Assembly: GCA_903924805.1 (NCBI GenBank)
Contig: CAIYCZ010000542.1
Coordinates: forward strand, 1 to 20,785
Source of the DNA: an uncultured delta proteobacterium
GTDB lineage: Bacteria > Desulfobacterota > WTBG01 > CAIYCZ01
Length of the DNA stretch: 20,785 nucleotides
Direction: 5' to 3'
Shown here: positions 6,011 to 12,921 of the stretch, one piece after another
How the letters are laid out: each line of letters starts with the position of its first letter
How positions within the stretch are numbered: the stretch's first letter is position 1
Notes under the pieces: generated by a model
What the model was told of the DNA's origin: nothing
The model's input: only the letters and a program-made list of their open reading frames with translations
Databases searched by the model: none
Program-made: the position numbers and the translations under genes

Positions 6011-7237
6011 ATGCCGGAATATATATATAAAGCAAGCGACAATGCGGGAAAAGTAGTAGAGGGGATCATGAGTGCTCCTGAGGAGTCTGCGCTGGTAGCC
6101 AAACTCCACGGCATGGGATACATTCCCATTAAGGTAAGCCCCTCCTCTAAAAGCCAGAAGTTCTCTCTCTCCATGAAATTTTCATTCTCTCTTCCCTTTG
6201 GCAATGTCTCGGGTGCTGATCTGCTTGCCTTCACCCAGGAGCTTTCGACGTTAATCAAAGCCGGTCTTCCGCTGGACAGGAGTCTCTCTATCCTGGTTGA
6301 GCTGACCGAAAATGAAAAACTGAAAGAGATCGTAGCAGAGCTGCTCAAGGATATCCGCGGCGGCCGGTCATTCTCTGATGCGCTGGCCAAGCATCCGCGG
6401 ATTTTTGACAGGCTCTATATAAACATGGTAAAAGCAGGGGAAGCAGGGGGGGTTCTGGATGTGGTGCTGGAGCGGCTGGCGGATTTTCTGGATCGGTCTC
6501 AGCAGCTCAAGAGCACCATTTTGAATGCCATGATCTACCCCATTATTCTCATCTGCGTAATGGCAATTGTTATTGCCGTTATGCTCATGTTTGTAATACC
6601 CCGGTTTGCCAAGATTTTTGAGATGATGGGCAAGGCTATCCCCCTGCCCACACAAATCCTCATGTCCTTCAGCATAGCTTTGAAAAGCTACTGGTGGCTG
6701 CTGGGGGCACTGGGCTTTATCGTATATATAGCCTTCCGCCAGTATCTCGCCACGGAGGGCGGCAGGAGGACCTGGGACGGGTTAAAGCTGCGGCTGCCGG
6801 TACTGAGAATGCTGATCCTCAAGATAGAAGTTGCCCGTTTTTCACGAACCCTGGGCACCTTGATCAACAGTGGGGTTCCCCTTTTACAGTCACTTACCAT
6901 TGTAAAGGAAGTTGTTAAAAATGTAGTTGTCTCCCATACCATACTCGATGTCAGCAAGGGTGCCAAGGAAGGCAAGGGCGTATCCGGCCCGCTGCGCAGC
7001 ATCGGCATGTTTCCGCCGCTTGCCATGCATATGATCCGGGTGGGTGAGGAGACCGGGAGACTGGATGATATGCTCATCAGGGTTGCCGACACCTACGACC
7101 TGGATATTCAGAATAGCGTAAAGCGTTTCATCTCGATACTTGAGCCGCTGCTTATCCTGGTGATGTCATTTGTCGTGGCTTTTATCGTGCTGTCTATTAT
7201 CTCGGCAATCCTGAGTATTAATGACATCTCATTCTAA
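6011..7237 (+). CDS. gspF: Type II secretion inner-membrane platform protein GspF
   Basis: A 408-aa polytopic protein with the duplicated T2SSF cytoplasmic domain (about 70-193 and 272-394) and three membrane segments (about 174-197, 224-243 and 375-402). It begins MPEYIYKASDNAGKVVEG, the usual GspF/PilC opening, and contains KAGLPLDRSL and MVKAGEAGGVLD in the first repeat and NSGVPLLQSL and MIRVGEETGRLDDML in the second. It anchors GspE and the GspL/M assembly at the inner membrane. It lies 68 bp after gspE. No Shine-Dalgarno is evident before the ATG at 6011. Confidence 0.94.
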   Translation: MPEYIYKASDNAGKVVEGIMSAPEESALVAKLHGMGYIPIKVSPSSKSQKFSLSMKFSFSLPFGNVSGADLLAFTQELSTLIKAGLPLDRSLSILVELTENEKLKEIVAELLKDIRGGRSFSDALAKHPRIFDRLYINMVKAGEAGGVLDVVLERLADFLDRSQQLKSTILNAMIYPIILICVMAIVIAVMLMFVIPRFAKIFEMMGKAIPLPTQILMSFSIALKSYWWLLGALGFIVYIAFRQYLATEGGRRTWDGLKLRLPVLRMLILKIEVARFSRTLGTLINSGVPLLQSLTIVKEVVKNVVVSHTILDVSKGAKEGKGVSGPLRSIGMFPPLAMHMIRVGEETGRLDDMLIRVADTYDLDIQNSVKRFISILEPLLILVMSFVVAFIVLSIISAILSINDISF

Positions 7238-7294
7238 AACAATGACTCCAAGAAAACGGTAACCATTACTATGAGAGGCGGGAGGATTTAGGTG

Positions 7295-7750
7295 ATGAAA
7301 AAAGATTCACGGCAAAAACAGCGAAGAGAAAGAGGCTTTACCCTGATTGAGCTTTTGATTGTTATCATTATCCTCGGTCTGCTTGCGGCCCTTGTCGCCC
7401 CGCGAATGTTTGGCAAGGTGGGAATGGCAAAGCAAAAGGCTGCCCAGTCGCAGATTGAGCTGTTCTGTACTGCCATTGATACCTTCAGGCTGGACATGGG
7501 CCGGTTTCCTAAAGGCCTGGACGAGCTTGTTAAAAAAATTGATGATCCAAAATGGGAAGGCCCGTATCTCCCCAAGGAGATTCCCCTTGACCCGTGGGGA
7601 CATCCGTACGAGTACAAATGTCCGGGAGAAGAGGGCCGCGACTATGATATCATAGCGTATGGCGCTGACGGCACCTCCGGCGGAGAGGGAGAGAACGCTG
7701 ATCTTGTAAGCTGGAAAACCCTGGGTGCAAAAGGCAAGGAAAGTGAATAA
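7295..7750 (+). CDS. gspG: Major pseudopilin GspG
   Basis: The major subunit of the T2SS pseudopilus, 151 aa. A basic 14-residue leader (MKKDSRQKQRRERG) ends in the prepilin peptidase site G/FTLIE with Glu at +5, followed by the hydrophobic helix LLIVIIILGLLAALVAP. The C-terminal part has the GspG fold marks: YLPKEIPLDPWGHPYEY and the calcium-site loop YGADGTSGGEGENADLVSW. The ATG at 7295 sits 9 nt after GGAGG (7281-7285); an in-frame GTG at 7292 directly before it is also possible. The end overlaps the start of gspH. Processing needs a GspO/PilD peptidase that is not in this window. Confidence 0.95.
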   Translation: MKKDSRQKQRRERGFTLIELLIVIIILGLLAALVAPRMFGKVGMAKQKAAQSQIELFCTAIDTFRLDMGRFPKGLDELVKKIDDPKWEGPYLPKEIPLDPWGHPYEYKCPGEEGRDYDIIAYGADGTSGGEGENADLVSWKTLGAKGKESE

Positions 7751-8318
7751 AAGGGCATCCTCCTCCTGCGGTTTTACCTTTGTAGAGCTCATTATTGTAA
7801 TGGTAATCATGAGCGTTGTTTTCGCCTTTGCCGGTCCTGCTATCATGAGAGGACTGAGCGGGCTTACCCTGAAAACAACTGCAAAAAAAGTCGCCGGGGC
7901 CCTCCGCTATGCGCGCAGCCAGGCAGTTAACCGGTCCCAGACCTACAGTGTGATTTTTGACCGGGATAAAAGCCGGATAGTGGTCCGCAGCCTTAAAAAT
8001 TCTTCTGCTGCAGCGCCTGATGAAACACTTCCCGAGGAAGCCACGGCCGAAGAGACAGAAGGGGCTGACCGCATTAAGCAGCGGGAACAGGGGGAGCTTA
8101 AAGTTTTTTCCCTCCCTGAGGGAATTTCCTTGAAAGAGGTTACCATAGGGGGTAAAGAAGTTACCGACACGAGAGAAGAAGTTGCCCAGCTGTTTTTTTT
8201 CCCCAATGGCACCTCCCAGGGAGGAGAAGTCTTTATAGCAGATACCCGTGAGCGGGCGTTTATTGTTGCCGTTGATTTTCTAACCGGAGTAGTCACCCTT
8301 GCAGAAAAGGAAGCATAA
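7725..8318 (+). CDS. gspH: Minor pseudopilin GspH (FimT/GspH family)
   Basis: A minor pseudopilin thought to sit near the pseudopilus tip. The cleavage site is CG/FTFVE with Glu +5, then the helix LIIVMVIMSVVFAFAGP. The segment LKTTAKKVAGALRYARSQAVNRSQTYSVIFD is the hallmark of the FimT/GspH family. The middle (about 100-125) is a Glu/Ala-rich insert (PDETLPEEATAEETE), likely a flexible loop. The start is uncertain: GTG 7725 gives a 16-residue leader and GTG 7743 a 10-residue leader (MNKRASSSCG); neither has a strong ribosome binding site. Either way it overlaps gspG, so translation is probably coupled. Confidence 0.88.
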   Translation: MQKARKVNKRASSSCGFTFVELIIVMVIMSVVFAFAGPAIMRGLSGLTLKTTAKKVAGALRYARSQAVNRSQTYSVIFDRDKSRIVVRSLKNSSAAAPDETLPEEATAEETEGADRIKQREQGELKVFSLPEGISLKEVTIGGKEVTDTREEVAQLFFFPNGTSQGGEVFIADTRERAFIVAVDFLTGVVTLAEKEA

Positions 8319-8757
8319 AGGAAAAGCTGTCAGTATCCCTGGCACTGCTCCAGGTGCAGAAGGGTTTACGCTGCTTGAGGTGCTGATAGCAGTCGTAATC
8401 CTGGGTGTCTCTATAACGGTAATCCTCCAGCAGTTTTCGGTTGCTCTCCGTGCAAGCTCATCTGCTCACGATGTAACCTTTGCCGTACTGCACGCAAAGC
8501 AGAAAATTGAAGAGTTGAAAATGGAGGACGAACTGTCTGAGTCCTCCCAGAGCGGAACGTTTGAGGATGGTTATGAATGGGAGACCCATGTCACACCGTA
8601 TCGCCATGAAACAAAACCGGAAGATGAGCAGATCTATCAAAACCTGAAAATTGCAACCTACCAGATTGAGTCGCTTGTGAAATGGAGGGTTGGAGAGCAC
8701 ATCAAACAGACTTCACTGACCACGTTAAAAACAGTACGAAAGAAAGAATGGAAGTAG
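8299..8757 (+). CDS. gspI: Minor pseudopilin GspI
   Basis: A 152-aa minor pseudopilin of the I-J-K tip complex. The cleavage site EG/FTLLE with Glu +5 is followed by VLIAVVILGVSITVILQQF, and the next stretch (HDVTFAVLHAKQKIEEL) matches the GspI pattern of a helix running into AxxxAxxKxEEL. No ATG or GTG lies between the upstream region and the cleavage site. TTG 8299 is therefore the only usual start codon, and GGAG at 8286-8289 is correctly spaced (9 nt). The resulting leader is long (22 residues). It overlaps the end of gspH by 20 bp. Confidence 0.87.
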   Translation: MQKRKHKGKAVSIPGTAPGAEGFTLLEVLIAVVILGVSITVILQQFSVALRASSSAHDVTFAVLHAKQKIEELKMEDELSESSQSGTFEDGYEWETHVTPYRHETKPEDEQIYQNLKIATYQIESLVKWRVGEHIKQTSLTTLKTVRKKEWK

Positions 8758-9455
8758 AAAAAGGTGCCCCGTCCCGCACGGCCCGGGGATCACGCTGCTC
8801 ATCCGTCCGCGGGTTTACCCTCCTGGAAATGCTTCTTGCCATCACCATTTTTTCCATGGTGGTTGTAATTATTTTTAGCGCATTTCGCCTTGGCTCAAGT
8901 TCATGGGAAAAAGGTGAACAGGACTTAGAACAGTTTCAGCGGATACGGGCCGTCACTGAACTCCTGTACCGGGAAATCCGCTCCTGCTTTCCCTATGCCG
9001 TGACACCGGGGGAACTCGATACCCACGTGAAATTTTATGCTTTTTTCGGCGGCACCGACTCTTTGAAATTTGTGACAACAGCAAGTTTACATAATATGAA
9101 CCGCAGCCTTTCATTCCTTGAATTCTGGGTAAAGGATGGAAAGGGGCTTATGGCTGGAGAAGCGCGGGCACTGGGATCAGATCTCTCGGATAGTTCGCTG
9201 CGTGATAAGGAGAGGGCCCTATGTATAGACCCTGCAGTGAAAAAGATTCGCTTTCGCTATTATGATCAGAAAAAAAAAGACGAGCAGGGTGAATGGGTTC
9301 AGAACTGGAATCCCCGGGACAAGGTGGATATGAACCTGCGGCTGCCCCGTGCGGTAGAAGTTGATCTGAGCTTTGATCTGGGGAGGGGAAGGACGTTTGA
9401 TGAGACCCTGGTTATCCCGATTTTTGTGGATACTCTCACCGCGCTTTTAAAATAG
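8748..9455 (+). CDS. gspJ: Minor pseudopilin GspJ
   Basis: A minor pseudopilin, 235 aa from ATG 8748. The cleavage site RG/FTLLE with Glu +5 follows a 22-residue basic leader, then MLLAITIFSMVVVIIFSAF. The sequence WEKGEQDLEQFQRIRAVTELLYREIRSC matches the helix and start of the globular domain in GspJ, and the C-terminus ends in beta-strand segments with VEVDLSFDLG. I chose 8748 because it overlaps the gspI stop by 10 bp and gives a leader of usual size; an in-frame ATG at 8682 would add 22 residues overlapping gspI. Confidence 0.88.
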   Translation: MEVEKGAPSRTARGSRCSSVRGFTLLEMLLAITIFSMVVVIIFSAFRLGSSSWEKGEQDLEQFQRIRAVTELLYREIRSCFPYAVTPGELDTHVKFYAFFGGTDSLKFVTTASLHNMNRSLSFLEFWVKDGKGLMAGEARALGSDLSDSSLRDKERALCIDPAVKKIRFRYYDQKKKDEQGEWVQNWNPRDKVDMNLRLPRAVEVDLSFDLGRGRTFDETLVIPIFVDTLTALLK

Positions 9456-9504
9456 GGAAAACAAGAACCAGGTTCATCTCAACCGGTGAGGCGGGGTACT
9501 GCAG

Positions 9505-9517
9505 GGCGCTGCGCGCC
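9505..9517 (+). other. GC hairpin in the gspJ-gspK gap
   Basis: GGCGC (9505-9509) and GCGCC (9513-9517) form a perfect stem around TGC inside the 125-bp spacer between gspJ and gspK, the largest gap in the T2SS operon. GTATTTAAA follows rather than a T-run, so it is not a standard terminator. An mRNA-processing or attenuation role is possible. The gap shows no other clear signal. Confidence 0.35.
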
Positions 9518-9580
9518 GTATTTAAAAAATATGTGCAAGGATGGGCTGCTGGTATAGCTATCTCATAAGCAACGTATTCC

Positions 9581-10696
9581 ATGAAAAATGAAAACGGCAT
9601 CGCGCTGTTACTGGTGCTCTGGGTCATAACACTTCTGACCGTAATCTGTGCTGAGTTTTCCTGGACCATGCGCACAGAAACGACCATCACCAGAAATTTT
9701 AAGGAGGGAGAACAGGCTGCCTATGTTGCTGAAGCCGGCATCAATAAGGCGGTTGTGGAATTGACAAGAAGCCTCAACCAGCCGCCGAAATCCAGCAGGC
9801 CAGAAGAGCCGGAGGAGCAGGAACTCCCCGCCTGGGAGCCCGGCAAGGAGCCCTTTACCTTTACCTTTGGCGACTATGAGTGCGAGCTTACTATCGAGGA
9901 TGAAAATAATAAAATTAATATTAATGCCTTTTTGCAGGAGGCAAAAAAAAATCCTGTAAAATTAAAATTGCTCCTTGAGGAAAAAATCGGGCTCGAAGGC
10001 GAAGAGCGGGATACGGTTGCCGATTCCATGATTGACTGGTGGGATACCGATCATGATATAACGGGGGTAAATGGTGCGGAGCGTGATTACTATCGTTCGC
10101 TTGATGATCCCTATGACTGCCGGGATGGCGAGCTGCCGGTTATTGAGGACCTCCTGCTCATAAAGGGTATTGACGAGCAGCTCTATTACGGCGATGCAGG
10201 GAGCATTGAACAGGCTACTACGCTGACTCCCGCAGAACTGGAGGGGCTCCTCAGGGACGGCGCGGCGGCTTCAGGGACACCACAGAAGCAGGATCTGAAG
10301 AACACGGAAACACCGGAGGCGGAGGGGTTCGAAAAAAGAAACCTTGGCCTGGTTAATATGTTCACGGTATATTCAAGTTCCAAAGACTTCAAAATCGATA
10401 TAAACACAGCTTCAGTTGAGCAACTGCTCCTCTTAGAGGGGATGGACGCGGAGACGGCACGGACAATCGTCAGGACGCGCACAGAACGGAAGTTTGCATC
10501 TCCGGCTGACCGCCTGCCGGAATTCAAGAATTATGAAATATGGAAGAAGGATATCACCCTGCGCAGTTCTGCTGAAGCGCATTTCTATAAAATTAAAAGC
10601 AGCGGGTTTGTCGGAACGGTAACCAGAAAAATTACCTGCACCGTACTGATAACCAGAAATAATTTTTTCTTTATGCACTGGCAGGAGGGAAGCTGA
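9581..10696 (+). CDS. gspK: Minor pseudopilin GspK
   Basis: A 371-aa large minor pseudopilin that caps the I-J-K tip complex. The six-residue leader MKNENG is followed by IALLLVLWVITLL; as usual for GspK the +5 residue is not Glu. The family landmarks are present: AYVAEAGINKAVVEL, the acidic IEDENNKININ, and MIDWWDTDHDITGVNGAERDYY. A helix-hairpin-helix-like segment near the C-terminus (DINTASVEQLLLLEGMDAETARTIVRTR) matches the GspK fold. Low-complexity linkers occur at about 65-85 (Pro/Glu-rich) and 225-245. No Shine-Dalgarno precedes the ATG at 9581. Confidence 0.92.
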   Translation: MKNENGIALLLVLWVITLLTVICAEFSWTMRTETTITRNFKEGEQAAYVAEAGINKAVVELTRSLNQPPKSSRPEEPEEQELPAWEPGKEPFTFTFGDYECELTIEDENNKININAFLQEAKKNPVKLKLLLEEKIGLEGEERDTVADSMIDWWDTDHDITGVNGAERDYYRSLDDPYDCRDGELPVIEDLLLIKGIDEQLYYGDAGSIEQATTLTPAELEGLLRDGAAASGTPQKQDLKNTETPEAEGFEKRNLGLVNMFTVYSSSKDFKIDINTASVEQLLLLEGMDAETARTIVRTRTERKFASPADRLPEFKNYEIWKKDITLRSSAEAHFYKIKSSGFVGTVTRKITCTVLITRNNFFFMHWQEGS

Positions 10697-10732
10697 CGCA
10701 GGCTGCCCCGTGCCATAGCCCGTATCTATGCC

Positions 10733-12295
10733 ATGTACAGTATTGGATTACATATTAAAGATGATCAGATGATTCTCGTTGCCCTGAATCAGGGGTGGCG
10801 CGAAACCGTTCTCGAGGGGTATGAGATTCTCCCGTTACGGGACATAAAGGGGGAGGACCGGGACGAAGCTATTACCTTTAACCTCGAACGGTTTCTTTCC
10901 CGTCACAAGGGGGGACGGGACAATCTTTTTATCGGCCTGTCCAGAGATAAAGTCCTTGTACATTATGTATACCTGCCCCTTGCCGTGGAAGAAAATCTGC
11001 GGGCCGCTCTGGGGTATGAAATGGACCGGCTCACCCCGTTTCCCGCAGATGCCGTCTATTTTGATTATTACGTGCTGAAGCGTCTGCCGGCAAAAAATCT
11101 TCTCTACCTGATGGTCATAACCGTAAAGAAGGAGGTGCTGGACTATTACTTCAATCTCCTCAAAAAAATCGGTATACGCCCCAGAGGTATGGAAATAAGC
11201 TCAACCGCCCTGTTTAATAGTTATAAAAAAGACCGCAGCGGCGCTAAAAAACTCCTGACCACCGAGTGGATTCAAAACAGTCGGCTTATGACGCTCGCGC
11301 GCAACACGCTGCCGCAGCTATTCCCGCAGCCGCTGAAAACAAGCTCAACTGAAGAAGACCAGCCGGCAGCAGTAGACGTACTGATTGGCTACATGAACAG
11401 CCACTGTGAACTGAATATTATAAGCGACGGCACGCTCTGCTATTCCCGGTCACTTCCCGTGCATCCTGCTGATCCCGGTGCAGCCAAAGATCACCACCTG
11501 GATTCCCATCTGCAGGAAATACAGCGGGAAGTGCAGAAAGGAATGCTCAATGTGCCCGAGGGCAAGAATCAGGAACTGCGGATACGATTCTTTCTTGCCG
11601 GCAGGGAGATGGATGATGACTATGCAAAAAAATGCACGGAGTTGAGCAGTCTTGACTGTTCGGTGATGAAGGATTTTGCCATAACCATTGATGATGCGAC
11701 GCCACGCACCATGCTGCCGCTTCTTTCTGTGGCCATCGGCCTTGCCCTGAAAGGGCTCGGGCGTGTTCCGCTTGACATAAATCTCATACCGGCGGCCCTG
11801 CGCCCGAAACGAAAGCGCAGCAAAAAAAAGATGGCGGCGTTTGCGTTTGCGTTTTTTCTCCTCTTTCTTGCCGGCGGTTTTATCGTAAAGACGGAAATCG
11901 AGCGGCGGGCGCATATTGCCGAGCTTGACCTGCAGCTTGCTGAATTAAAACTGCAGGCAAAAGCGGTCGAAGCAATGCAGGAGGAAGTCAACAAAACTGA
12001 GAAGTACGCCGTTGACCTTAACCAGATAAAAGAGCACGACATATCCAAGCTCAGGATACTGGAAGAGCTGACCAGAATCATACCTGACGACAGCTGGTTG
12101 ACAGACTTTGAATACACTGCAGAGGATAAAAAAATTATTCTTTCAGGATACTCGACCTCGGCATCAAAACTGATACCAATTCTGGAAGAATCAAAATTAT
12201 TTGAAAAGGTAAAGTTCACATCTCCCATCACCAAGGGGGGCAGTGTGAAAGAAAACTTCAAGATAGAAATGGCGCTGGAATTCGCTAAAAAATAG
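10733..12295 (+). CDS. gspL: T2SS assembly protein GspL, PilM-PilN-like fusion
   Basis: A 520-aa bitopic inner-membrane protein. Residues 1 to about 345 form an actin-like PilM/GspL cytoplasmic domain (opening MYSIGLHIKDDQMILVAL; GYEMDRLTPFPADAVYFDYY near 100-120) that docks GspE. One membrane segment follows (about 366-385, after the basic stretch RPKRKRSKKK), then a coiled-coil and PilN-like periplasmic domain (LRILEELTRIIPDDSWLTDFEY...IILSGYSTSASKL). This domain order is that of a PilM fused to a PilN, the organisation expected of GspL in T2SS of this type. It lies 36 bp after gspK and 13 bp before gspM. Assignment to GspL rather than PilM rests on the flanking gspK and gspM. Confidence 0.88.
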   Translation: MYSIGLHIKDDQMILVALNQGWRETVLEGYEILPLRDIKGEDRDEAITFNLERFLSRHKGGRDNLFIGLSRDKVLVHYVYLPLAVEENLRAALGYEMDRLTPFPADAVYFDYYVLKRLPAKNLLYLMVITVKKEVLDYYFNLLKKIGIRPRGMEISSTALFNSYKKDRSGAKKLLTTEWIQNSRLMTLARNTLPQLFPQPLKTSSTEEDQPAAVDVLIGYMNSHCELNIISDGTLCYSRSLPVHPADPGAAKDHHLDSHLQEIQREVQKGMLNVPEGKNQELRIRFFLAGREMDDDYAKKCTELSSLDCSVMKDFAITIDDATPRTMLPLLSVAIGLALKGLGRVPLDINLIPAALRPKRKRSKKKMAAFAFAFFLLFLAGGFIVKTEIERRAHIAELDLQLAELKLQAKAVEAMQEEVNKTEKYAVDLNQIKEHDISKLRILEELTRIIPDDSWLTDFEYTAEDKKIILSGYSTSASKLIPILEESKLFEKVKFTSPITKGGSVKENFKIEMALEFAKK

Positions 12296-12308
12296 ACCGG
12301 ATACACCC

Positions 12309-12875
12309 ATGCTCACGAAGATTACACCCCGCGATAAAAAATTTATCATTGTCGGCGCTGCTGCGGTCTGCCTATTCATACTGATAAAATTTATTATTCT
12401 CCCGGCCATAGATACGGTTGCCGGTGAGAAAGAGAACATCGCCTTTAAAGAGCGGACTGTTGAGAAATATATCAGAATCATCGGCAGGCAGGCAGAGCTG
12501 CAAAAAAAGCTCAAGCTTCTGAAAAAGGAGGAGGCACGAATAAACAGCAGCCTTCTGAAGGGAGAAACTGCCTCGCTGTCCGCTGCTGATATTCAAAAAA
12601 GCATCGATAGAATTGCCACCAGCAGCATTATTGAAATTCAGAGCGTAAAAATCATGGACTCGGGCAAGCAGGATGAATTCGCAACGATTCCTGTTCAGGT
12701 GCGCTTTACCTCTGATCTGAGCAGGATGAAAAACTTTATTTATAGTATTGAAACAAGCCAAAAACTCTTGACAATTCCTAATCTAAAAATTACTGTTAAG
12801 AATCGCAGAGACCCGAAAGAGATTATCATAACGATGGTGATATGTGGTTTCATGCAGAAAGAATCGAAAAGCTAA
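12309..12875 (+). CDS. gspM: T2SS assembly protein GspM, PilO-like
   Basis: A 188-aa bitopic inner-membrane protein. A short basic cytoplasmic N-terminus (MLTKITPRDKKF) leads to one membrane helix (about 13-33). A lysine/glutamate-rich coiled coil (EKYIRIIGRQAELQKKLKLLKKEEARI) and a ferredoxin-like PilO/GspM domain follow, ending in the typical strand DPKEIIITMVICGFM. It pairs with GspL in the periplasm to link platform and pseudopilus. Sequence is poorly conserved in this family, so the call depends on the topology and on its place between gspL and gspD. Confidence 0.82.
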   Translation: MLTKITPRDKKFIIVGAAAVCLFILIKFIILPAIDTVAGEKENIAFKERTVEKYIRIIGRQAELQKKLKLLKKEEARINSSLLKGETASLSAADIQKSIDRIATSSIIEIQSVKIMDSGKQDEFATIPVQVRFTSDLSRMKNFIYSIETSQKLLTIPNLKITVKNRRDPKEIIITMVICGFMQKESKS

Positions 12876-12921
12876 CCGGCTTATGCCGCAGGGGCAGGCA
12901 CCAGTGCTGCTCTCATCTATC

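Noticed and set aside
11620..12306. Minus-strand open frame of 228 codons inside gspL
   Set aside because: Antisense shadow of the GspL frame; serine-rich composition typical of such shadows.
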